A stretch of DNA of 64,000 nucleotides, taken from contig NZ_JXSK01000004.1 in NCBI RefSeq assembly GCF_001083805.1, forward strand, positions 466,956-530,955, given 5' to 3'. Both the position numbers and the translations under genes were made by a program. This DNA is from Photorhabdus luminescens subsp. luminescens. GTDB taxonomy: Bacteria; Pseudomonadota; Gammaproteobacteria; Enterobacterales; Enterobacteriaceae. The notes beneath the pieces are model-generated. The model searched no databases. It worked only from the letters and a program-made list of their open reading frames with translations, and was not told the origin of the DNA. Of this stretch, positions 40,877 to 54,500 are shown in pieces. How positions within the stretch are numbered: position 1 is the first letter of the stretch; the number at the start of each line of letters is the position of its first letter.

Positions 40877-42541
40877 ATGAAAAAAAAGGTGATTATTTTT
40901 ACTAGTTTTCTTATTGTTACTACCGATGTTAAAGCCGCCGAAATTTCAGATCAGCAACTCATTCATCAACAAGAACGACAGAAAGCACTGGAAGCCCAAT
41001 TAGCTCCGCCACCGGCGGATATTCGTCTGTCTGTTCCTGAAACAGCAGTCCCTTCTCAATTCCCTGACGATACGCCCTGTTTTCCCATTACGCGTGTCGT
41101 TCTTGAAGGCACGGAACATTTTCCTCACTGGTTACCGTTAAAGCGTTTAGCTCAACAGGGAGAAAACCAATGTCTGGGCACCCAAGGGATTAATATATTA
41201 ATGACTCGGATACAAAACCGGTTAATTAATCATGGCTATGTCACTAGCAGAGTATTAGCGCCCAGCCAGAATCTTAATGCCAAAACATTAAAACTCATGA
41301 TTATACCGGGCAAAATCGGGCATATTCGCTATACCGCTGAAAGCGGCAATTATATTCAACGGATAACCACATTCCCTCCCCGCGAAGGAGAGCTGCTTGA
41401 CTTACGGGATATCGAGCAAGGATTAGAAAATTTACAACGTTTTCCTACCGTTCAAGCCAGTATGGAAATTGTACCGAATGAACAGTTAGGAGAAAGCGAC
41501 ATTGTGCTGGACTGGCGTCAGTCAAGACATTGGCGACTGGCTAGCTACCTGGACGATTCAGGTTCTAAAAGTACCGGGCGTTACCAGGGCGGATTAACTT
41601 TATATCTGGATAATCCTCTTGCGTTGAGTGATCTATTTTATATCTCCGGTGGACGCGATATTCGCTCCCCTTCCGGTCGCAGCAGCAAAAACTACACCCT
41701 CCACTACTCCCTACCGGTGGGATACTGGATGGCGGGCATCACTGCCAGTAATTATGATTACTACCAAAAGGTAGCCAGTCCAAATAAAGACAACAAATAC
41801 AGCGGCGAAAGCAAAAACCTGAATATCCAACTCAGCCGACTCTTGCATCGTAACGCCAGTCAGAGAACCTCGATTAACGGTGAAATTTATCGTCGCACAT
41901 CCAAGAGCTTTATTAATGACCAAAAAATCGACGTACAGAGCCGGGAAACGGCTGGCTGGAAATTAGGATTATCTCATCGTCACTACATGGGTAGAGCGAC
42001 CCTGGATGCCGGAGTAACTTACCAACAGGGAACCCGCTGGTTTGGCGCTCAGCCCGCGCCAGAAGAGGTCCGGGGCGAAGCAACCGCCCTACTTAAAACA
42101 ACCCAGTTTTCTGCGGCGCTGGCTGCGCCATTTACCCTATTTTCTCAGCCCTTCATCTACAAAACCCAATACCTGCGCCAAATAAGCGCCAGAACATTGA
42201 CAACACAAGATCAATTTTCAATTGGCAACCGCTGGACGGTACGCGGGTTTGATGGTGAACGCACATTAAATGGAGATCATGGTTGGTACAGCCGTAACGA
42301 ACTGGAATGGCAAACGCCACTGAATGGTCACTCCCTGTATATGGGCATGGATTATGGCGAAATTGGTGGGCCGGGAAATGAGCGGCGCCTGGGAAAACAT
42401 CTGGCGGGCGGCGTTTTGGGCTGTCGCGGCAGTCTGAAAAGCGTGAGCTATGACCTGTTTGCCGGTATCCCTCTATCCAAACCGGATGGCTTTCAAACCT
42501 CATCAGTCACAACCGGATTCAGTGTGTACTGGCAGTACTAA
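40877..42541 (+). CDS. cdiB: CdiB/ShlB-type two-partner secretion outer-membrane transporter
   Basis: This TpsB protein would secrete CdiA across the outer membrane. The 554-residue product starts with a signal peptide (MKKKVIIFTSFLIVTTDVKA). Next comes a plug-helix region, then two POTRA domains (beginning CFPITRVVLEGTEHFPHWLP) and a 16-strand barrel. The barrel holds the conserved VRGF motif of loop 6 (TVRGFDGERTLNGDHGWYSR) that marks the FhaC/Omp85 superfamily. The frame is open upstream to 40739, but the signal peptide fixes 40877. cdiA follows after 58 bases, the E. coli-type gene order cdiB-cdiA-cdiI. Confidence 0.93.
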   Translation: MKKKVIIFTSFLIVTTDVKAAEISDQQLIHQQERQKALEAQLAPPPADIRLSVPETAVPSQFPDDTPCFPITRVVLEGTEHFPHWLPLKRLAQQGENQCLGTQGINILMTRIQNRLINHGYVTSRVLAPSQNLNAKTLKLMIIPGKIGHIRYTAESGNYIQRITTFPPREGELLDLRDIEQGLENLQRFPTVQASMEIVPNEQLGESDIVLDWRQSRHWRLASYLDDSGSKSTGRYQGGLTLYLDNPLALSDLFYISGGRDIRSPSGRSSKNYTLHYSLPVGYWMAGITASNYDYYQKVASPNKDNKYSGESKNLNIQLSRLLHRNASQRTSINGEIYRRTSKSFINDQKIDVQSRETAGWKLGLSHRHYMGRATLDAGVTYQQGTRWFGAQPAPEEVRGEATALLKTTQFSAALAAPFTLFSQPFIYKTQYLRQISARTLTTQDQFSIGNRWTVRGFDGERTLNGDHGWYSRNELEWQTPLNGHSLYMGMDYGEIGGPGNERRLGKHLAGGVLGCRGSLKSVSYDLFAGIPLSKPDGFQTSSVTTGFSVYWQY

Positions 42542-42599
42542 TTCAGAATAACCACGTTGCCAAAGCGTAGTAGATAAAAAGTGTTAGCGGAGAGAAACA

Positions 42600-45500
42600 A
42601 TGAACAAGCATCTGTATCGTATCATCTTTAACAAAGCCCGGAACATGCTGATGGTCGTGGCCGATATTGCAGCTTCTGGACAAGGTAGTACGGTACGCCG
42701 TCGCAGTCGTCGGCAATCATCACAATGCCTGTGCAGGTTAACAGCGTTACGACTGAGTTTGTTATTGGCAACCGGCTGCATCTCCCTAACAGCGCAAGCC
42801 AATATTGTGGCCGACGGACAAGCGCCGGGTAATCAGCAACCGACTATACTGAACAGCGCAAACGGTACGCCCCAAATCGATATTCAGACCCCTAACGCCG
42901 CGGGTATCTCGCATAATACCTACAGCCAATTTGATATCGATGAACGAGGCGTCATTCTTAACAACAGTCACAATGCAGTCCAAACTCAACTGGGCGGTAT
43001 GGTGGCAGGAAATCCGTGGCTTGCCAAAGCGGAAGCCAAAATCATTCTTAATGAAGTGAACAGCATTAACGCCAGTAAACTTAATGGCTGGATAGAAGTC
43101 GCCGGACAAAAAGCCGACGTGATTATTGCCAACCCGGCAGGTATCACCTGCAACGGCTGTGGATTCATTAACGCCCATCGCGCAACACTCACCACAGGAC
43201 AGGCCATGATGGAACAAGGCCGACTGAAAGGCTTTGATATTGAGCGGGGAGAAGTCCGCATTGAAGATCTGGGACTGGACAGCTCACAACAAAATTACAC
43301 CGAAATTATTGCCCGCTCGGTGGTCATCAACGGCAAACTGCACGCGAAAGATCTGAAAGTTACCACCGGACGTAATATCGTTGATGCGGCTCACCAGAAC
43401 ATTGAGAAAAAATCTGCTGACGGCAGCAAGAATCCCTCATTTACGCTGGATGTAGCAGCTTTGGGCGGCATGTACGCCAATAAAATCGTGCTGGTGGGCA
43501 CCGAATTTGGCGTAGGGGTACGTAACGCCGGCCACATAGGAGCAACCGCCGGTGAGGTCCGTCTCACAGTTGATGGGCAGATTGAGAATAGCGGCACGAT
43601 TGCTGCGCGGAGTAATACCACAATCAAGGCGGAATCGATACAGAGCGCCAAAGGCAGCACCCTGGCTGCCGGAATTGATGATAAAGGGAAAGCTACACTG
43701 CCCGGATCGCTGACACTGACCGCCAAACAGCAAATTCAGGCCAATGGAAAAAATCTGACAACCAACACGCTGGAAGTACAGAGTAAAAAGATTGATCTCA
43801 GCGACAGCCAAACTTCGGCCAACAACATTCAACTCACTGCCAGCCAGCAAGAAGTTAGCACTGCCAACGCTACAGTCACCGCTGACCGCTTTACAGCTAA
43901 AACACCCGGCCAATTTAACAATGACGGCGGCACACTGGTCGCACGGGAAATCAACTTAACGACTCCAGACTTATCCAACAAGCAAGGGAAAATTAATCAA
44001 ACCGGCAACGGCGAGCTGGTACTGAACACCCAAAAACTGAATAACCACAGCGGGACCCTTCTCAATGAGGGGAAACGTCTGGTTATCACTACAAGCAATC
44101 TGGACAACCGTCATGGAAAAATCGCCAATAATGGGGATGATCTGAACCTAACCGTCCACAAGGAAGCGAACAACACGGAAGGCGGGACAATTCAACTCGC
44201 CGGTAAAGGTAAACTGTCACTCAACACCCATCAGTGGATAGGTGACGGAGGCGAGCTGCTCTCCAATGGTGAACTAGATATACAAGCCCACAACCTGCAA
44301 CTGAACAAAAAAGCAGTCACTACCGCCGATAAGATTACAATAAAAACAGACACATTAAGCCATCATAGTGGAGTAATGCAGCAACAGGGCACGGACAAAA
44401 TGTCCCTGACTGCCAATATTCTGAATAACCAAAATGGCGAGATTAAAGGTAATGGCAACCTGAAAATCAATGCCACTACCTTGGATAACAGCAAAGGCAA
44501 AATCATAGCAGCCAAACAAGGCAACTTGGAATTGACCGTTGATGACGCTCTGAATAACCAAGATGGACACCTGGAAGCCGGTCAAGATATCCAACTGACA
44601 GCAACACAACTTGATAACAGCCGGGGCAAAATCGCTGCAACCGGTGGCAGCACAGAGCTGATCATTGCGGAAAACATTAAAAACGTTGACGGACGAATCG
44701 AAGCCAAAACAGAACTCACCACAAAAAGTCAGGCGTTGGATAACCATCAAGGCTTATTACTAGCTCAGCAAATAGACAGCCAGACAAAAGGACATAAATT
44801 CACCAACACCGCAGGACAGGTTATTGCCCGAGAAAAACTCACCCTAAACAGCGGCGAGCTGGATAACACTGACGGTCTATTACAATCCGACAGTGACATG
44901 ATAGTCAATACTCATGGGCAGAAACTAACTAATACGAAAGACCAGAAAAGCACCAAAGACACTAAAAATGATGACAAAAAAGAGATCAAAAAAGGCATCA
45001 TATTAAGCAATGGCAATCTGGAACTCCGTACCGGGGATATCAACAACACCACCGGCATTATTTCCGCCAAAGGAAAAACCACCCTTAACGCCGGTAATGT
45101 TAACAATACCGATGGTCAACTCGTATCACAGCAGATGGCGGAGCTGACTACACTGGCATTAGATAACACTCGTGGACAGATCCAATCAGAGTCAACCTTG
45201 TTGTTGGATACCCAAAACCAAGCCCTGACCAATACCAATAGTGGCAAAACGGGCGGTATTATTGCCAAAGACGCATTACGGATTTCCAGCGGTAAACTCA
45301 CTAATGATGCGGGCGTTATCCTTGGTCATGGCATTCACATCGACACCCATGAACATCAGCTAAGCAACCAAAAGGGCGCCATAGAGAGCAAGAAAAATCT
45401 GCAACTTGACAGCGGAGAACTCGACAGTACCAGTGGGCAAATAAAATCTGATGGCGACATGACATTAGACACCCACGGGAAAAAACTAACCACCGCGAAA

Positions 45501-48500
45501 AGTGGCGACACCAATGGCATTATCAGCGGGGGAAAGCTCACCTTAACCACAGGTGAGATCGACAACCACGATGGCACCATAACTGGTACCGGAACGACAA
45601 CTATCACCGGTGGGGAACTCCATAACCAACGAGGAAAACTGGTCAGCAAAACCGACTCACTAACATTAACGGTAAACAACACTGACAACAGCGGTGGACT
45701 ATTGCAATCCGCGGGTGATTTGACACTGGATACGCAAGGTGGGCTGCTAACCAACACCCACAGCGGCGAAGACCGAGGCATAATCAGCACAGGCAACATG
45801 AAGCTGAAGACCCAAGGGGTTAACAATGATGCGGGCCTAATCCATGCGGGTAAGAACCTGATCCTTGACGGACAGAAGGGAGCGATAACCAACCGCAACA
45901 GCCAGCCTAATCAGGGTATCCGTAGCTCAGGAGACTTAACGCTGACGGCAAGTGCTATTGATAACCATCAAGGATCTGTGGAAGCTGATAAACAACTCAC
46001 CGTAACATCCGGGACAATTGACAATACCGGTGGTCTGCTGAAATCCGGCTCAACTCTGTCACTCAACACCCAAGGCCAGAAACTGATTAACGCACAGAGC
46101 GGAGAAAAACGCGGTATCCGCAGCGGCAGTGATCTGATCCTAGAAGCCGGTGAAATTGACAACACCGCTGGCGTGATAGACTCACAAGGCGAAACCACGC
46201 TGACCAGCCAAAACCTCAACAACACCGGCGGTAAAATCCTCTCGCGGAAAAAAGCCGATCTAACAACACAAACAGTCAACAACCAAAGCGGACAAATACA
46301 ATCCGCAACCAGTCTGAAATTAGATACACAACAGCATGAACTCACTAACACTGATAACGGTAAAAACGGTGGGATTATCGCGGAAGATGCCCTGGAACTG
46401 ACTACCGGTAAACTGATCAATGACCGTGGATCTATCCGTGGTGATGAAACCCACATTAACACCCATCAGCAAGCGCTAAACAATGTGGCGGGCGCCATCG
46501 CCAGTAAGAAAAATCTAAAAATCGATAGCGGAGAACTCAACAGTACTGGTGGAAGAATAGAGTCTGCTGGTGATATGACACTGGACACACACGGAGAAAA
46601 ACTGACCACCGCCAAAAGCGGTAAAACCGGTGGCGTTATCAGTCAAGGAACATTGACGCTGACTACTGGCGAGATCGACAACCGAGAGGGTTTTATCAAA
46701 GGTACAGGAACAACCACCGTTACCGGCTGTGAACTGAAAAACCAAGGCGGAACCCTCGCCAGTGAAACCAGCACACTCACATTGACCGTGAAAAAAACCG
46801 ACAATAGCGGCGGCCTGTTGAAATCCGCAGGTGATCTAACACTCGATACACAAGGTGAACTACTGACTAACCTCAACAGCGGCAAGACCGGAGGCATAAT
46901 TAGTGCAAGCAATGTCAAGCTGACCGCTCAAGGCATCAATAATGAAGCAGGCTGGATCCATGCGGATAAAAACCTGACTCTGGATGGGAAACAAGGCACA
47001 ATAACCAACCGCAACAGCCAGCCTGAACAGGGGATATCAAGCCAGGGGGAGTTGGCAATAACTGCGGGTACCCTTGATAACCAACAGGGAAGAGTTATCG
47101 CCGATAAGCAGCTCAACGTGACATCAACAGGAGCTGTTGATAATACCAGCGGTAAAATAGTCAGCCAGAATCAACAACTCACCATGAATACCGGTGAACT
47201 GAATAACACCAGTGGTTTGCTGCAATCCAAAACAACCCTTTCTCTTAACACCCACGGCCAAAAACTGACTAATACGCAAAGCGGGGATGACCTCGGCATA
47301 CTCAGCGGCAGTGACCTGACCCTGGAAGCTGGTGAAATTGATAACACCGCAGGCAAGATAGATTCCCAAGGCGAAACCACGCTGACTAGCCAAAACCTCA
47401 ACAACACCGACGGTAAAATCCTCTCGAAAGGAAAAGCCGATCTGACAACACAAGCGGTCAACAACCAAAGCGGGCTGATACAATCCTCAGCCAGTCTGAA
47501 ATTAGACACCCAACAGCATGAACTAACCAACACCGATAGCGGTAAAAACAGCGGGATCGTCGCGGAAGATGCCTTAGAACTGACTACCGGTAAACTGATC
47601 AATGACCGCGGCGAAATTCGTGGTAACGAAACCCACATTAACACCCATCAACAAGCGCTAAACAACTTGGCTGGCACCCTATTCAGTAAGAAAAATCTAA
47701 AACTCGATAGCGGAGAACTCAACAGTACTGGTGGAAGAATAGAGTCTACCGGCGATATGACACTGGACACGCACGGAGAAAAACTGACCACCGCCAAAAG
47801 CGGTAAAACCGGCGGCGTTATCAGTCAAGGAACATTGACGCTGACTACTGGCGAGATCGACAACCGAGAGGGTTTTATCAAAGGTAGAGGAACAACGACC
47901 GTTACCGGTGGCGAACTGAAAAACCAGGGCGGAACCCTCGCCAGTGAAACCAGCGCGCTCACATTGACCGTGAAAAAAACCGACAACAGCGGCGGCTTGT
48001 TGAAATCCGCGGGTGATCTGACACTCGATACACAAGGCGAACTACTGACTAACCTCAACAGCGGCAAGACCGGAGGCATAGTCAGTGCAAGCAATGTCAA
48101 GCTGACTGCTCAAGGTATCAATAATGAAGCAGGCTGGATCCATGCGGATAAAAACCTGACTCTGGATGTGCAACAAGGCAAAATAACCAACCGCAACAGC
48201 CAACCCGAGCAAGGGATCTCAAGCCAAGGAGAATTGGCAATAACTGCGGGTACCATCGATAACCAACAGGGAAGAGTTATCGCTGATAAACAGCTCAAAG
48301 TGACATCAACAGGAGCCGTTGATAATACCAGCGGTAAAATTGTCAGCCAGAATCAACAACTCACCATGAATACCGGTGAACTGAATAACACCAGTGGTTT
48401 GCTGCAATCCAAAACAACCCTTTCTCTTAACACCCACGGCCAAAAGCTGACTAATACGCAAAGCGGGGATGACCTCGGTATACGCAGCGGCAGTGACTTG

Positions 48501-51500
48501 ACCCTGGAAGCTGGCGAAATCGATAACACTGCGGGCGTGATAGACTCAAAAGGTGAAACTACACTGACCAGCCAAAACCTCAACAACACCGACGGTAAAA
48601 TCCTCTCAGAGGGAAAAGCCGATCTGACAACACAAGCCGTCAACAACCAACGTGGGCTGATACAATCCGCTGCCAGTCTGAAACTGGATACCCAACAGCA
48701 AAAACTGACGAATACCGATAGCGGAGAACTTAACGGAATCCTCGCAGGGGATAGCCTAAAACTGCTTACAGGTGAACTCATCAATGATCTCGGATATATC
48801 CGTGGCGATGAAACTCACATCAATTCTCATCAACAGACATTAAGCAATCTAACCGGCACTATAGTCAGTAAGAAAAACCTGCAACTCGATAGCGGCGAGT
48901 TAAACAGTACCGGTGGACTAATAAAGTCTGACGGCAACATGACGCTAGATACTCACGGAGAAAAACTGACCACCGCCAAAAGCGGCGATACCAAAGGCGT
49001 TATCAGTAAAGGAACGATGGCCCTGACTGCCGGTGATATCGACAATCAGGATGGGGCGATCATCAGTACCGGAGCAGCAACGGTTACCGGGGGTGAACTG
49101 AACAACCAGGGCGGAACCCTTATCAGCGAAAAAGGGGCGCTAACATTATCAGTGAACCAAACTGACAACAGCGGCGGTCTGTTGCAATCCGCAGGTAAAC
49201 TGACTCTCGATACACACGGTCATTCACTTACTAATAAAAACAGTGGTGATCGGGGCGGTATCCGCAGCCAGGACGACATGTTAATTACCAGCGGTGATTT
49301 ACATAATCAAGCTGGTAAGATTACCAATCGCAAAATCGCAACCGTAAATAACACTCAAGACACCATTGTCGGCACCCAACAGATAAAGCTGATTACCCAA
49401 GCATTTAATAACCAACAAGGCCATGTCCATTCTGATGGCAACCTGAGCCTCAACACTCAAGGCAAACGCCTGAATAACACCGGCGACAAAGATAAATCAG
49501 GCGAATTCTCTGCCCGAGGAGATTTGACACTGGATATCGGTGAGTTAAACAACGACGCTGGTTTTATCGCCACGGATGGCAAAACTAAGATTACCAGTAC
49601 AACCCTTACCAATGAAAAAGGACTGATTGCGGGTAACAGTGGGCTGGAAATTCATAGCCAGACGCTTATCAACAACAATGGCTCATTAAAGTCAGCAAAG
49701 ACTGTCAATATTGACACCAACGGGCAGCTACTGGACAACCAGCATGGCCGTATTATTGGCGATGACAACACCACCGTGACCAGCGGCAAACTGAATAACC
49801 AACACGGACACATTCAGGGCAAAAAACTCACCATCAACACCGGACAAGCCGATACGGATAACCAAGACGGTAAACTGTTGTCAACAGACACCATGAACCT
49901 GAATACCCTACAGCTCGACAACCGTCGCGGACAGGTCAGAGCCATAGGTGACGCGACGATTAACACCCCGAAACAAACGAACAATACTGGCGGCCTTATC
50001 CACAGCGACCAACAACTGACACTAAAAACAGCAGAACTTATTAACCGGGAGACTAATCACCCTGACCAAGGTACCGAAGCCCAAGACTTGATAATTGAAG
50101 CTCAACAGGTGGATAACACCCAGGGAACATTACAGGGAGCCAACCGTCTGCAAGCTATCATTAATCAGTCTCTGAAAAACGAGCAAGGGCTAGTCTCCGG
50201 TGGAAAACAACTCACCATCGAAGATAAAACCCAGAAACTGACGGTGAATAACCAGCAAGGCACACTGACTGGAAGTGAAAAGGTCAAAATTAAAGCCAAC
50301 GCCTTGAGCGGCGACGGTCAAATCGTATCGCAGGGCGATATAGAGGTGAAATTAAAACAAGACTTCCACAACACCGGCAACATCGCCGCCGACGGCAAGC
50401 TGTCTCTGGAAACCGACGGCAACATCATCAATGACAGCACAATTAAAGCCGAACAGGCATACCTGGAAGCCCAAAATCTCACCAACACCCAAGCCGCGGA
50501 AATCAGAGCTAAGCAAACCGAAGTCAACGTCCGAAACACGCTGACCAACACCGGGCTCATTGACGGCGAACTGACCCATCTCACCGCCAAAGTACTGGAC
50601 AACACCGGAACCGGACGTATTTACGGTGACCAAATAGCCCTCAAGACTGGCACGCTCAATAACACAGCAAAAGATGATAAGGCCGCCGTCATTGCCGCCC
50701 GAGATAAATTAGATATTGGCACCGGAACCCTCAACAACAGTCACCATGCCCATATTTTCAGCGCGGGAGATATGCGCATCGGTGGACAACTGGATGAGAA
50801 CCTAACTGCTACTAGTCAGGCCGGGATGCTCGACAACCACGCGGCAACCATTGAGGCCGGGGGTAACCTAAAGATTGATGCCGCTATTATCAAAAATACC
50901 AACAACGGTCTGGTCACCCAAATCGTCGAAACGGAAAAATCCCAGCGTCATGAAGCAGTATTGAGCGGCTACACCACCCGCTATGACTGGTCACAAGTAG
51001 ACACTTCCTACAGCAACAAATACGGCGTACATACCGCTGTTATGCCGGATGGTAGCAGCGATGATGAGTTTTACGAGTACCGATATACCCGTACCATCAA
51101 TGAAACCCAGATAAAAGAGAGTGATCCGGGTAAAATCCTGTCCGGGGGTAATATGACCATCAATAGCGCGATACTGACTAATGACGACAGTCAGATCGTA
51201 GCGGGCGGAATACTAGGGGGTGATATTGACGAGCTGCACAATAACGCCACCAAAGGCGAACGTATCATCACGGATGAAGGTAGCGAAATCCGTTGGTATG
51301 CCAAAAAGAAAAAACGTCGATTCAGAGGAACCAAAACCTCCCAAGGAAAAGACTGGGACGACTATAACCCAGCGCCGATAACCGAAACCATTGACCTGAA
51401 AGCCCTAGCCTGGCAGGGCAACACTCGTCCAAACTCTACCGGCATAACAATAGGTGACAGGCAGACAAACCGTGTTCAAAGTGCGCCAACCGGGATTAAC

Positions 51501-54500
51501 CTGACCTCAAGAATGGCAGAAGCCGGTGAAGTTACGTTCATAAATGCCACTATCAACGCCATCACACTACCGAACAGAGACATACCGACTGATCGCCCAT
51601 TAATTTCATCTAGGGGCCAACAAACTGAACAGATATTATCGTCCGGCGCAGTAGCACTACCAAACAGAGATGCACTCACTGAACACCCAATATTTTCACC
51701 TACGGGCCAACAAACTGAGCAGATATTATCGTCCGGCACAGTGGCACTACCAAACAGAGATGCGCTGACTGAACACCCAATATTTTCACCTACAGGCCAA
51801 CAGACTGAGCAGATATTATCGTCCGGCGCAGTGGCGCTACCAAACAGAGATGCACTCACTGAACACCCGGTACTTCCTCCAGTTCAACAAACTGAACGGG
51901 TACTCCCTCCTGCCACTGTCACCCTACCAAATAGTGGTACATTGGATGATCGCCCGCTGGTGTTACCAACAGGCCAACAATTTGAACTGACGCTACCGTC
52001 TGATACCGTCAAAGGTCAAAGCGTCGAACCCCTTATCCGTATCGTTGCTCCAGATACCCGCCTGCCGGACAACAGCTTGTTTGTCGTACAGCCGGGCAGT
52101 GACAGCCATTATTTAGTGGAGACCGACCCTAAATTCACCCAATATAAAAAGTGGCTGGGCACGGATTACATGCAACAACAGTTAACCCGCGACCCGGCAC
52201 TAGCGCACAAACGCCTGGGAGATGGGTTCTACGAACAGCGTTTGGTGCGTGATCAAATTACCCAATTGACTGGTCAGCGTTATCTGACCGGCCATAACAA
52301 CGATGAAACCCAGTTCAAAGCACTAATGGAAGCCGGCGTTGCTTTCAGCAAACAGCAACAACTTACCCCCGGCATCGCCTTAAGCCCATCGCAAATGGCG
52401 CTGCTCACCTCAGATATTATCTGGCTGACCAACCGGACCGTGACCCTGCCGAACGGCACAACACAGGTGGTCGCCGTGCCGCAGGTCTACGCTCGCGTGA
52501 ATAAAGGCGACCTGACCGGTGACGGCGCTCTGCTCTCCGGTAAAAACGTGACAATAAATAGCCAAAAAGACATCACCAACAGCGGCACTATCCGCGGACG
52601 TGAAGTCACCCAACTGACGGCGAACAATCTGACCAATAGCGGCTTTATCCAAAGTGGCAGAGTGGATTTAACCGCCCGGCAGAACATCACCAACCTCGGC
52701 GGACAAATTCAGGGCCGAGACCGCGTTTCTGCACTGGCAAACCGGGATATCACCAGTGCCTCTACCCTGCGCGGAGAAGGTGCTGACCGCTGGCTGGATC
52801 GGCCGGCGGGCATTTATGTCCAGAATGACAACGGCACCTTGTCGCTGAAAGCCCTGAACAACATCCGTCTCACTGCCAGTGAAGTAGATAACGCGGGCAA
52901 AGACGGTCAGACAGAGATAACTGCGGGCCTCGACCTGACTCTGGACACCCTGCGCACTCATCACACAGAAAACAGTGACTGGGGGAGCGACAACTATCGC
53001 CATCTCACTCAGGAGAGTGACACTGGCAGCCAGATAACCACCGCCGGTAACCTGTCACTGCGAGCAGGTAACAACCTGAACGCTACCGCAGCTAACGTGA
53101 ACGCCGGTCAACAACTCACCGCCCAGGCCGGGAACAACATCACCCTGAATGCTGGCACCGCTTCATCAGACCTGATAGAACACAGCAAACAGACCAGTAA
53201 AGGCTTACTCTCCAAATCCTCCGTCGAAACCCATGATGAGGTGCATGAACGCCGGGCGCAGAGCACCACACTCAGCGGCGACCGCGTGACCGTACAAACC
53301 GGGAATGACCTGAATATCATCGGCAGTAACGTGGCAGGCACTCAGAATGTTAATCTGGCTGCCGGCAATCAGCTCACCATCACGACCGCGGATGAAGCCC
53401 GTCATGAAACTCACTTCAAACAAGAGAAAAAATCCGGTCTGATGGGCACAGGGGGTATCGGCTTCACCGTCGGCAAAGCCAGCCAAAAATCCACCACTGA
53501 CATCGACAGTAACCTCAACAAAGGCAGCACAGTAGGCAGCAGCCAGGGCAGTGTGACATTCAGCGCCGGAAAACAGCTCAACATTCACGGCAGTGATGCA
53601 GTGGCGGGTCGCGATATGCAGCTTTCCGGTCAAAACATTAACATCACCAGCGCGGAAAACAGTCACACCGCCATCACCAAAACCGAACAGAAACAAAGCG
53701 GCCTGACCGTGGCTCTGTCCGGCACCGCAGGCGGGGCCCTGAATTCCGCTGTTCAAACGGTTCAAGCCGCCAACAATGAAAGTGACAGCCGTATCAAAGC
53801 TTTACAAGGCACTAAAGCCGCTCTTAGCGGGGTACAGGCTGTTCAGGCAGCCCGTCTGGCCAACGCCAAAGGCGGTGACGACAAAGCCAATAACAATCTG
53901 ATAGGGGTTAACCTCTCCTACGGCAGCCAGTCCTCCCGGTCAGAACTGAAACAGCACCAGACCACTCAACAGGGCAGCAGCCTGATGACCGGGGATAATC
54001 TCACCCTCACCGCTGCCGGGACACCAGATCAGAACGGCGATATTCGCATTCAGGGCGGCCAGTTGCAGGCGGGCAAAGACCTGCAACTTAATGCCAGCCG
54101 GGATATCCAGCTCTCATCCAGCCAGAACACCGAACAGACCACCGGCAAAAACAGCAGTCGCGGAGGGTCACTGGGCGTCGGTTTCACTGCCGGACCGGGG
54201 GGCACAGGTATCAACCTCTCCGCCAGCGCCAACTACGGTAAAGGCCGTGAAAGCGGTAATGGCGTAAGCCATAACGAAACCACCTTGGACGCAGGACAAA
54301 CCGTCACCATCAATGCCGGCCGAGATGCCACGCTTAAGGGCGCTCAGGTCAGCGGCGAACAGATTACCGCCGACGTCAAACGCCACCTGACGCTCAGTAG
54401 CGAGCAGGACAGCAACCGCTACGATATGAAGCAACAAAATGTCAGTGCCGGCGTTAGTGCCACTATCGGTTCAGGTGGTTCATTGAACCTCAGCGCCAGC

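Noticed and set aside
45356..49000. Many 60-180-codon antisense frames inside cdiA
   Set aside because: They recur at the 1182-bp repeat period and mirror the biased Asn/Thr/Ser codons of the stalk; they are shadows.
51570..51990. Regular repeats as a possible CRISPR array
   Set aside because: The 90-bp units are contiguous, in frame and coding, with no spacers.
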